DNA of 11,457 nucleotides from contig CALJTZ010000104.1 in NCBI GenBank assembly GCA_937975655.1, positions 1 through 11,457 of the forward strand, written 5' to 3'. A model generated the notes under the pieces. That model was given only the letters and a program-made list of their open reading frames with translations, was not told the origin of the DNA and made no database searches. Within the stretch, counting starts at the first letter, position 1; each line of letters opens with the position of its first letter. A program made the translations under genes and the position numbers. Of the stretch, positions 5,875 through 11,457 are shown piece after piece. The stretch comes from an uncultured Synechococcus sp. (lineage in GTDB: Bacteria > Cyanobacteriota > Cyanobacteriia > PCC-6307 > Cyanobiaceae).

Positions 5875-6876
5875 TCAGCCTGCAGCGGGAAGGAGTTTGT
5901 TCACCAGGGCCATGTAGAGAGGTATTCCCACAATGATGTTGAACGGGAACGTGACGCCCAGCGCGGAGGAGATGTACAGGCTGGGATTGGCCTCGGGCAC
6001 GGTCATCCGCATGGCCGCAGGCACGGCGATATAGGAGGCGCTGGCGCACAGCACCACAAACAGCAGGCCGTTGCCGGGGCTGAGCTGCAGCCCCCGGGCG
6101 ATGAGGGCCCCTACAACGGCGTTAAACAGCGGCATCAACACCGAGAACGCAATCAGAAAGGTGCCGGCCCGTCGCAGGTCGCTGAGTCGCTGGGCAGCCA
6201 CGATGCCCATGTCCAACAGGAAAAAACTCAGGGCTCCATAGAAGAGCTTGTCGGTGAAGGGCACCATCTTTTCGGCGCTTGCCGGGCTGTAGGCCGATAC
6301 CAGCACCCCGATCAGCAGGCTGCCCACCAGCAGAAAGACCGAACTGTTGAGGAAGGCTTCATTCAGCACTGATCCCCAGCGCATCCCCTTGGCATCGGGC
6401 CGCTGCTGCTGCTGCGGGGCCGCCAGCTTCACCAGCAGCAGGCCCACGATGATCGCCGGCGACTCCATCAGGGCCAGTGCCGCCACCATGAAGCCGTCGT
6501 AGGTGATCTTCTGGGTTTCCAGGAAGCTCTCAGCGGTGATGAAGGTCACCGCACTGATCGAGCCGTAAGTGGCGGCGATGGCGGCCGCATTGAAGCTGTC
6601 GAACTTCAGCTTCAAGGCCAGGAAGCTGTAGAGCGGCACCACCAGGGACATCGCCACGGCTGCTGCAATCGTGGGAAGCACTTGCCCCCCCAGGCCGCTG
6701 TGGGCCAGCTCCAGGCCCCCCTTGAAGCCGATCGCCAGCAATAGATACAGCGAAAACAGCTTCGGCAGGGGTGCCGGAATCTCCAGATCGGAGCCCACCA
6801 GCACGGCGATCACGCCCAGAAAAAAGAACAGAACCGGCGGTGTGAGCAGGTTCTGCAGAACCAGGCTGGTCTCCAT
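5875..6876 (-). CDS. sbtA: SbtA-family sodium-dependent bicarbonate transporter
   Basis: SbtA is a high-affinity Na+/HCO3- symporter of the plasma membrane and feeds the cytoplasmic bicarbonate pool. The 333-residue protein is strongly hydrophobic, with about ten membrane segments in two inverted halves. Each half has a small-residue crossover: ATYGSISAVTF (102-112) and CASASYIAVPAAM (277-289). The halves are joined by a polar cytoplasmic linker with Q155-Q158 and a charged stretch (about 155-176), the usual contact region for SbtB. It is shorter than Synechocystis SbtA (374 residues), mostly through a short linker. The ATG is at 6874-6876; GAGGA lies about 12 nt upstream, which is rather far. 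It is divergent from rdgB across a 226-bp structured gap and coupled to sbtB. The family is clear; transport kinetics and subtype are not. Confidence 0.9.
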   Translation of the reverse strand: METSLVLQNLLTPPVLFFFLGVIAVLVGSDLEIPAPLPKLFSLYLLLAIGFKGGLELAHSGLGGQVLPTIAAAVAMSLVVPLYSFLALKLKFDSFNAAAIAATYGSISAVTFITAESFLETQKITYDGFMVAALALMESPAIIVGLLLVKLAAPQQQQRPDAKGMRWGSVLNEAFLNSSVFLLVGSLLIGVLVSAYSPASAEKMVPFTDKLFYGALSFFLLDMGIVAAQRLSDLRRAGTFLIAFSVLMPLFNAVVGALIARGLQLSPGNGLLFVVLCASASYIAVPAAMRMTVPEANPSLYISSALGVTFPFNIIVGIPLYMALVNKLLPAAG

Positions 6877-6903
6877 GGTTCGGCCGGGTCCTCAGATTCC
6901 TTC

Positions 6904-6932
6904 ACCCTACGCGTGCTGGTCTGTGATGTCTG
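6904..6932 (-). promoter_or_regulatory. Candidate sbtA promoter
   Basis: On the minus strand CAGACA (6927-6932) and TAGGGT (6904-6909) are exactly 17 nt apart, matching the -35 and -10 consensus at four and three positions. A start near 6897 would give a leader of about 20 nt. Match quality is modest, and the -35 box touches the base of the first hairpin of the intergenic structure. Confidence 0.3.
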
Positions 6933-6953
6933 TTGCCGCGCACATGCGGCAGC
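6932..6953. other. Hairpin 1 of the sbtA-rdgB intergenic region
   Basis: GTTGCCGC (6932-6939) pairs with GCGGCAGC (6946-6953) around a 6-nt loop, an 8-bp stem with one G-T wobble on the plus strand. It is the first of three hairpins in this gap and could be part of a plus-strand small RNA, or part of a control region for sbtA. Confidence 0.35.
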
Positions 6954-6971
6954 TAAGGCCTTGCTGTGCCG

Positions 6972-7019
6972 GGGGTGCCTGCCTACGGTTGCCCCGAGGC
7001 AGGCACCCCTGGAGTTTTT
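6972..7019 (+). terminator. Terminator-like hairpin with T5 tract, plus orientation
   Basis: GGGGTGCCTGCCT (6972-6984) pairs perfectly with AGGCAGGCACCCC (6997-7009), a 13-bp stem. After one bulged A, CGG/CCG can extend it further. The stem is followed by TGGAG and five T (7015-7019). The T-tract exists only in the plus orientation. No plus-strand gene precedes it, so it may end an unannotated small RNA, block antisense transcription across sbtA, or act as an attenuator in a long rdgB leader. Confidence 0.55.
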
Positions 7020-7060
7020 CGGGGGGTGGAATGTTCAACCCAGCCTGCCTCCCCCCTCCA

Positions 7061-7088
7061 GCCCCGCCATTGGCGACAATGGCGGGGC
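7061..7088 (+). other. Perfect 12-bp hairpin with GCGA tetraloop before rdgB
   Basis: GCCCCGCCATTG (7061-7072) and CAATGGCGGGGC (7077-7088) form a perfect 12-bp stem closed by GCGA. This is a stable GNRA-type tetraloop only when read on the plus strand. It ends 14 nt before the rdgB start. It could modulate rdgB translation or be the last element of a structured RNA spanning the gap. Confidence 0.5.
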
Positions 7089-7102
7089 AATTGAATTGAG
7101 AC

Positions 7103-7696
7103 GTGCAAGGGCAGCTGCAGCCTCCTGTTCTGGTGATCGCCAGCGGCAACGCCTACAAGGTGGCGGAGATTGGCGCCATGCTCGATGCCGTGGACCTGCA
7201 GGTGCGCCAGCAGCCCGAGGATCTTGAGATTGAGGAAACCGGCAGCACCTACCTCGCCAATGCCCGCCTGAAGGCGGAAACCGTGGCGCGGCTCACCGGC
7301 CAGTGGGCCCTGGCGGACGACTCCGGCCTGGAAGTGGATGCGCTGGCGGGAGCGCCGGGGTTGTATTCCGCCCGCTACGCCCCCACCGATCACGAGCGAA
7401 TCCACCGGCTCCTGCAGGCGCTGGGGTCCACCCCTTACAGGAGCGCCAGTTTCAACAGCGCCATGGCCCTCGCTGATCCCAGTGGCACCACCGTTTTGGA
7501 GGCGGAGGGCATCTGCCGTGGGGAGATCCTCACCGCCCCCGATGGCCATGGCGGTGGCTACGACCCGATTTTCTGGGTGCGGGAGGCAGGCATGACCTAC
7601 GCCCGCATGTCCCAGCACCTCAAGGACAAACTCGGCAGCCGTGGCAAGGCCGCCCGCGTCTTGGCCCCGGGCCTGCGCCAGCTGCTGGGGGTGTAG
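7103..7696 (+). CDS. rdgB: RdgB/HAM1 non-canonical purine NTP pyrophosphatase
   Basis: This enzyme hydrolyses dITP/ITP and dXTP/XTP to monophosphates and PPi, keeping deaminated purines out of DNA and RNA; it acts in the cytoplasm as a dimer. The 197-residue protein shows the family motifs in order: VIASGNAYKVAEI (9-21, the nucleotide-binding SxNxxK), NARLKAETVARLTG, ALADDSGLEVDALAGAPGLYSARY (69-92, catalytic Asp-Asp), GHGGGYDPIF and MSQHLKDKLGSRGKAA. The start is GTG at 7103, chosen because the ASGN motif follows at the usual distance; the ribosome site is weak (TTGAG). A strong hairpin sits just upstream. It converges on csoS1D with 21 nt between the stops. It neighbours carboxysome genes in marine alpha-cyanobacteria, though no carboxysome role is established. 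Confidence 0.95.
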   Translation: MQGQLQPPVLVIASGNAYKVAEIGAMLDAVDLQVRQQPEDLEIEETGSTYLANARLKAETVARLTGQWALADDSGLEVDALAGAPGLYSARYAPTDHERIHRLLQALGSTPYRSASFNSAMALADPSGTTVLEAEGICRGEILTAPDGHGGGYDPIFWVREAGMTYARMSQHLKDKLGSRGKAARVLAPGLRQLLGV

Positions 7697-7717
7697 GCCC
7701 GGCCTTGGGCTTGCAGG

Positions 7718-8515
7718 TCAGGCTTTGGCGCGCCGGTTCACCATGTCCACGGCGCGCATGGCGGCGGCGGCAGCCTCTTCCACATCGCCCTCCCGCCCCG
7801 CCAGGGTGAGACGACCAAAGGCGCCCACGGCCTTCACGTCCACGATGGTGATGTTGGAGGCCTTTTCCGCTTCATTGGCGGCAATCAGCACGTAGCCGGC
7901 GGGCTCCGTTTCGAGGATGAACATGCTCATCCCCGACTGGATCATCGAGCCGCGGCGGTTTTGGCGGTTGATCAGCACGGCGTGGTCGGGGGTGATGGCG
8001 CGGATGATCTCCGTCCAGCTCACCTCGCAGCGACTCCGCTGCTCCACCGTGCTGCCGATGGCTTCGAGCACCACATCACCCGAGTGGAGCACATTGCTCT
8101 GGTCGCGGTGGTAGAGGGCCAGGGAGCCAAAGGCCCGCTCCACGATCATCTGGCCCAGCCGCACCGTGCTGGCCTTGAGGGCAATGTCGGTGACGCGGTG
8201 CACCGCCATGCCGGGGGACACCTCGAGCCAGAGGCAGGCATCGCCCGGAATGGGCAGAAACCCCTGGCTCACTGTGCCCATGTAGGCCGCCAGCTGGGGC
8301 TGCAGTGAATCGAGAAACACGTACGTGCGCAACTCGATGGACTGCACCTGGCTGGACTGGCGGGCCAGGCGTGAGCCCTCGCTGTCCGTGGTGATGACGC
8401 AGCTGGCCGCCGAGAGCTGCAGCGCTTCGAGGCTGGAGCCGCTGCCGCTGAAACCCAGGTCGGTTCCGGTGATCTGCACGGAACGCGAGCGTTGCCTGGG
8501 GGGTCGATCGGCCAA
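7718..8515 (-). CDS. csoS1D: CsoS1D, tandem-BMC (BMC-T) gated shell protein
   Basis: CsoS1D forms pseudohexameric trimers that stack into dimers with a large gated pore, thought to pass bulky metabolites such as RuBP across the shell. The 265-residue protein has an N-terminal variable tail (1-55) and two BMC-type halves (about 60-155 and 165-260). The pore-gating Glu-Arg pair is E126-R127 in QMIVERAFGSLALYH. The block SFLPIPGD-like GFLPIPGDACLWLEVSPGMAVHR and the block INRQNRRGSMIQSGMSMFIL are near identical to those I know from Prochlorococcus CsoS1D. The start is TTG at 8513-8515; no ATG lies nearby in frame and the ribosome site (GGGAG, distant) is weak, so a GTG at codon 13 is an alternative start. 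The tail carries VQITGTDLG, like CsoS2 motifs. The gene is minus-strand, like the core operon, but separated from it by rdgB. Confidence 0.95.
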   Translation of the reverse strand: MADRPPRQRSRSVQITGTDLGFSGSGSSLEALQLSAASCVITTDSEGSRLARQSSQVQSIELRTYVFLDSLQPQLAAYMGTVSQGFLPIPGDACLWLEVSPGMAVHRVTDIALKASTVRLGQMIVERAFGSLALYHRDQSNVLHSGDVVLEAIGSTVEQRSRCEVSWTEIIRAITPDHAVLINRQNRRGSMIQSGMSMFILETEPAGYVLIAANEAEKASNITIVDVKAVGAFGRLTLAGREGDVEEAAAAAMRAVDMVNRRAKA

Positions 8516-8679
8516 GGAAAGGGTGCGCTCCCTGCGGACGTTGCGGTCGTTGTCCTCAGCAGTCCAGCTGAAGGAGCCCGGCGATCTTACCGCTCCGCTC
8601 CGGTCGGTCCGACTGATCCCGCCTCTGCGCTTGCGGGGCCGGGGATGGACCGGTACCTTCCGGCCATTCCTCGCTAACC
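8516..8679. promoter_or_regulatory. Divergent region between csoS1D and the next small gene
   Basis: This 164-nt gap must hold promoters in both directions. On the plus strand TTGCGG (8631-8636) and TACCTT (8654-8659) are 17 nt apart, a weak -35/-10 pair that would give a leader of only about 14 nt. No minus-strand promoter stands out, and the csoS1D frame stays open far upstream without a usable ATG. Confidence 0.2.
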
Positions 8680-9126
8680 TTGCCCGTGGCCGCCAAGCGC
8701 TCTGCCTCCAACGCTTCTGCCAATGCCAGCAAGCCCTTGGAGCAGGAGGGCGGCCAGGATTTCAGCGGCGTCAAGCCGGAGCAGGCCCTGGCCTTGGTGG
8801 GCATGGGGCTCATGCAGAAGATGGCGGCCAACGGCGAGCTCCCCTGGGTGTGGAGCGATTCCGAGGACGGCGGCCAGTGCGATACGGCCGCCCTGCGCCA
8901 TCGGCTGGAGCTCACCCAATTGGCCCTGCAGACGGGCGCTCCCCTCAGCACCGCTGAGGTGACTTACCTGATGGGAGCTCGCCCCGGCGCCGCCCTGGTG
9001 GAGCGGGGTGGTCTCAAGGCCCGGCGGGTGAGCCGCAATGTGTGGAAGCTCAGCCAGGCCAGCGGCGGCAGCGGCGAGGTGGCGAGCTTCGCCAGCTTTA
9101 ACGATGGTCGCCGCCGCTTTGCCTGA
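8680..9126 (+). CDS. Conserved-looking small protein of unknown function
   Basis: I do not recognise this 148-residue protein. Residues 1-28 are a Ser/Ala/Gly-rich polar tail, followed by a helix (KPEQALALVGMGLMQKMAAN, 32-51), the segment GELPWVWSD, and a second helix (AALRHRLELTQLALQTG). The part from 88 to 124 (LSTAEVTYLMGARPGA... RRVSRNVWKL) has the spacing of a helix-turn-helix or winged-helix unit with basic residues, so DNA binding is possible but unproven. The tail is again Gly/Ser-rich and ends in RRR. The start is TTG at 8680; GTG at 8686 is as likely, and the ribosome site is poor. Coding character is supported by the long frame and strong GC third-position bias. It diverges from csoS1D and converges on the next gene with 2 nt between the stops. 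Confidence 0.75.
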   Translation: MPVAAKRSASNASANASKPLEQEGGQDFSGVKPEQALALVGMGLMQKMAANGELPWVWSDSEDGGQCDTAALRHRLELTQLALQTGAPLSTAEVTYLMGARPGAALVERGGLKARRVSRNVWKLSQASGGSGEVASFASFNDGRRRFA

Positions 9127-9128
9127 GT

Positions 9129-9497
9129 TCAGGGCATCTCGCCGCCGGTACTGATTTCCCTGTCCCAGGCGGCTACCAGCTGATCGCGCAACCAGCTCGC
9201 CTGCACCAGGGCGGAATCCAGGCCGCCCCACCAGTTGATCAGGGCCACCGGTACCGGCATGGCATTGCACTCCAGCTCGAAGGATTGAATCGCGTCCTGG
9301 GGATCGGCCAGCACCGTGAGGCTGAACTCCAGGAGGCCCTGCTGCCACGGATGCAGGGTCACAGTGGTGACGGCGCCCAGTTCGATCGACCACCAGGGGC
9401 CGTAGGGGGCCGGTCGCGGCACCCCCGGGGTGGGGTCCACCTTGGCCCAGCCACGTTGGACCAGTTGGTTCAGCAACTCGTTGAGGGTGGAGCGCAT
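9129..9497 (-). CDS. Small protein of unknown function
   Basis: I do not recognise this 122-residue acidic protein. It begins MRSTLNELLNQLVQRGWAKV, an amphipathic helix, then a Trp-rich beta-like part (PYGPWWSIELGAVTTVTLHPWQQGLLEFSLTVLADP) and a helix ending SWLRDQLVAAWDREI. No signal peptide, membrane segment or cysteine cluster is seen. I chose the ATG at 9495-9497 because GGAGGGAGGA, the strongest ribosome site in the window, lies directly upstream. The frame stays open to an ATG at 9719, but the extra 74 residues look like intergenic translation. It is tail-to-tail with the previous gene and divergent from ndhF4. Its place in a carbon-concentrating island is suggestive only. Confidence 0.78.
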   Translation of the reverse strand: MRSTLNELLNQLVQRGWAKVDPTPGVPRPAPYGPWWSIELGAVTTVTLHPWQQGLLEFSLTVLADPQDAIQSFELECNAMPVPVALINWWGGLDSALVQASWLRDQLVAAWDREISTGGEMP

Positions 9498-9754
9498 CGG
9501 TCCTCCCTCCGCGTCTGTGGTTCTGTCATGGCACTGGTGGGTCCTGGGCAGCAACCGCAGATCCGCTGCACCTTCGAGCCGCTCCCATAAGACAGCCTTG
9601 CCGGGGGCATAGGTAACACCTGTTGCTGGCGGCACCCAACGGGCTTCTGGGGTTTCTACCGTTCGCGCCACGTCGGAGGTCCGGCGCCCCCAGATCCCCT
9701 CCGGTGGCGTTGGTTCCAACGGTTTCTCCGTTGCCCCTTTTGCTCTGATTGCCG
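9498..9754. promoter_or_regulatory. Divergent intergenic region upstream of ndhF4
   Basis: This 257-nt gap separates the minus-strand small gene from ndhF4 and should contain both promoters. The one clear structure is an inverted repeat CAACGG (9717-9722) / CCGTTG (9728-9733) with a 5-nt loop, ending 21 nt before the ndhF4 start. I found no convincing -35/-10 pair and no clear TCAATG/ATCAAT-type NdhR (CcmR) site, the regulator known for low-CO2 NDH genes in beta-cyanobacteria. An open frame crosses it on the minus strand but lacks coding character. Confidence 0.3.
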
Positions 9755-11457
9755 ATGACCGTTTCTCTGATTGAGACGGCCTGGTTGGTGCCCCTTTATC
9801 CCCTCGTGGGAGCCCTGGCGAGCCTGCTGTGGTCGCCAGGATTGATTGCCCGCACCGGCCCCCGGCCCTCCGGCTACATCAACCTGCTGATGGTGGCCAT
9901 CGCCTTTGGCCACAGTTTGTTGGCCCTGCTGGGGCTGCATGGCAATTCCGCTGCCGGTGCCGCCGCCCTCTACGCCCCCCCCAGCTTCAGCTGGACCTGG
10001 CTGAACACCGCAGGCCTGCGCATCGGCTTCGACGGTCTGGTGACCGAGCCGGCCTTGATCGCCATGACGGTGATCACCGGCCTGCACGTGCTCGTGCAGA
10101 TCTATTCGATTGCCTATCTGGAGATGGACTGGGGTTGGCCCCGCTTCTTCGGTGGGCTGAGCTTCTTTGAGGCGGGCCTCTGCGGCCTGATGCTCACCGA
10201 TTCGGTGTTCTTCAGCTACGTGCTGCTGGAGCTGCTCACCGTGGGCACCTATCTGATTGTGGGCACCTGGTACAACCAGCCCCTGGTGGTGAAGGGGGCT
10301 CGCGATGCCTTCCTCACCAAGCGCATCGGCGACCTGATCCTGCTGGCCGGTGTGATCGCTCTGCTGCCGGTCACCGGTACCTGGAACTTCCATGGTCTGC
10401 AGGCCTGGGCCGCGGATCTCACCAATAACGGCCAGTCGCTGCCCCCGGGCTTCCAGTGGATTCTCCTGGCCCTGATTGCCGGTCCGATGGGCAAATGCGC
10501 CCAGATTCCGCTGCACCTGTGGCTGGATGAGGCCATGGAGAGCCCGCTACCCTCCACGGTGCTGCGTAATTCCGTGGTGGTGTTGGGTGGCGCCTGGGTG
10601 CTGCTCCGGCTCGAGCCGCTGATCGAACTGAGCCCCCTAGTACAGGGGGTGCTGGTGGTGGTGGGCGGCACCACGGCCCTGGTGGCGGCCTTGATTGCCC
10701 TGGGCCAGATCGATGTGAAGCGTGCCCTCAGCTTTCTGGTGAGCAGCTGGCTGGGCCTGTTGTTTGTGGCGGTGGGTCTGGGCGGCATCACCGTGGCCGA
10801 CCACCTACTGCTCGTGTATCCCCTGCCGATGGCGCTGCTGTTGATGGCGGTGGGCACGGTGGTGATCAGCAATGTCACCCAGGACCTCACCCAGCTGGGC
10901 GGCCTGTGGAGCCGCCGGCCGCTGATGGGGCTGGCCTTCCTGGCCGGTGCTGCTGGGCTGATGGGGTTGCCCCCCTTTGGCGGCTTTGCGGCCCTGCAGG
11001 AGCTGCTGGCCCTGGTGGCTGACAGCCCCTTGCCCCTGGTGTTGGGCGGTCTGGTGTTGATCACCAATGCCCTGATCAGCGCCTCGCTGATGCGGGTGTT
11101 CGGCCTGATCTGGGGTGGTGTGCCCACCCCCTTCACCGCCCGCTCAGCCGAGGTGCTCTGGTTGATGGTGCTGCCCACCGTGGTGTTGATGGGGCTGGTG
11201 CTGCACATCCCCCAGCTTCTTGTACACATCGGCGTTTACCAGCTCACTCCCCTGCCGGGCTGGGGCCCCTGGGGGGTGCCGCTGGTGATCTCCACCCTGG
11301 TGGGGGCAGGCAGTTCGGCCTTCTTCTACCTGCGGCCCCACCCCCTGGCGGAGCTGCCCGCTGGCCTGCAGCCGGTGGGCGGGCACCCGATGTGCGGCAA
11401 GGAGACGGCAGGCTTCGCGTTTGCCGATGCGGGGTTGTTCCGTGATCGGCCGTTTGT
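9755..11457 (+). CDS. ndhF4: NdhF4-type NDH-1 subunit for CO2 uptake, cut by window edge
   Basis: NdhF3/NdhF4 proteins are antiporter-like membrane subunits of special NDH-1 complexes on thylakoids that hydrate CO2 to bicarbonate with partners NdhD3/D4 and CupA/CupB. The 567 codons present encode many membrane helices and run off the right edge, so probably only the last C-terminal part is missing. Charged residues of the proton path are visible: E159 in VLLELLTVG, K189 and D193 in TKRIGD, K247 in MGKCAQIPLHLWLDEAMES. After LDEAMES the sequence is STVLRNSVVV (267-276), the CO2-uptake signature that replaces the IHAATMV of respiratory NdhF1. The MS' (F4) form is the one expected in alpha-cyanobacteria, so F4 is preferred over F3. 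The ATG at 9755 follows a short hairpin and lacks a clear ribosome site. ndhD4 and cupB would be expected next. Confidence 0.92.
   Translation, partial: MTVSLIETAWLVPLYPLVGALASLLWSPGLIARTGPRPSGYINLLMVAIAFGHSLLALLGLHGNSAAGAAALYAPPSFSWTWLNTAGLRIGFDGLVTEPALIAMTVITGLHVLVQIYSIAYLEMDWGWPRFFGGLSFFEAGLCGLMLTDSVFFSYVLLELLTVGTYLIVGTWYNQPLVVKGARDAFLTKRIGDLILLAGVIALLPVTGTWNFHGLQAWAADLTNNGQSLPPGFQWILLALIAGPMGKCAQIPLHLWLDEAMESPLPSTVLRNSVVVLGGAWVLLRLEPLIELSPLVQGVLVVVGGTTALVAALIALGQIDVKRALSFLVSSWLGLLFVAVGLGGITVADHLLLVYPLPMALLLMAVGTVVISNVTQDLTQLGGLWSRRPLMGLAFLAGAAGLMGLPPFGGFAALQELLALVADSPLPLVLGGLVLITNALISASLMRVFGLIWGGVPTPFTARSAEVLWLMVLPTVVLMGLVLHIPQLLVHIGVYQLTPLPGWGPWGVPLVISTLVGAGSSAFFYLRPHPLAELPAGLQPVGGHPMCGKETAGFAFADAGLFRDRPF

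Noticed and set aside
9498..9719. 74-residue N-terminal extension of the small minus-strand gene, from an ATG at 9719
   Set aside because: The ATG at 9497 has an excellent GGAGG-type ribosome site. The extension looks like translated intergenic DNA and would consume most of the ndhF4 upstream region.
10249..11229. Minus-strand open frame (326 codons) opposite ndhF4
   Set aside because: It is Ser/Thr/Arg/Pro-rich and lies wholly inside the clear membrane-protein frame of ndhF4. The minus frame at 9656-10516 is rejected for the same reason.

Overview
This window comes from an alpha-cyanobacterium of the Synechococcus/Cyanobium type. The evidence is a form IA RuBisCO inside a cso-type (alpha) carboxysome locus, a cyanobacterial CO2-uptake NDH-1 subunit (NdhF4 type), an SbtA-SbtB bicarbonate uptake pair, and high GC content with GC-rich third codon positions. 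High GC favours a Cyanobium-like lineage over low-GC Prochlorococcus, but the species cannot be fixed from this sequence alone.

Layout. From right to left on the minus strand the core is sbtA, sbtB, csoS1, cbbL, cbbS, csoS2 and csoS3 (csoSCA), the last cut by the left edge. sbtA and sbtB are 4 nt apart. csoS1 to csoS3 is the classic carboxysome operon: shell hexamer, RuBisCO large and small subunits, the disordered scaffold CsoS2 and the shell carbonic anhydrase. To the right lie rdgB/HAM1 (plus), csoS1D (minus, tandem-BMC shell protein), two unrecognised small genes that converge with only 2 nt between their stop codons, and a plus-strand ndhF4-like gene cut by the right edge. csoS4A, csoS4B, acRAF, ndhD4 and cupB/chpX are not in the window; some may lie just outside it.

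How it works together. Nearly everything here is one CO2-concentrating island. NdhF4 belongs to the NDH-1MS' complex that converts CO2 to bicarbonate inside the cell. SbtA imports bicarbonate with Na+, and SbtB is its PII-like regulator. CsoS1 and CsoS1D form shell facets and gated pores. CsoS2 links RuBisCO to the shell. CsoSCA converts bicarbonate back to CO2 beside RuBisCO. RdgB is a nucleotide-pool housekeeping enzyme that commonly sits beside alpha-carboxysome genes in this group.

Non-coding structure. The 226-bp gap between sbtA and rdgB holds three hairpins, one of them terminator-like and pointing in the plus direction although no plus-strand gene precedes it. The cbbS-csoS2 gap holds an 11-bp perfect hairpin that could set the RuBisCO to CsoS2 ratio. 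A TGCACC inverted repeat flanks the proposed csoS1 -10 box. At the protein level, the disordered N-terminus of CsoSCA carries a segment like the CsoS2 RuBisCO-binding repeat, and the CsoS1D tail carries a CsoS2-like ITGTD motif. Both suggest that binding motifs are shared among carboxysome proteins.
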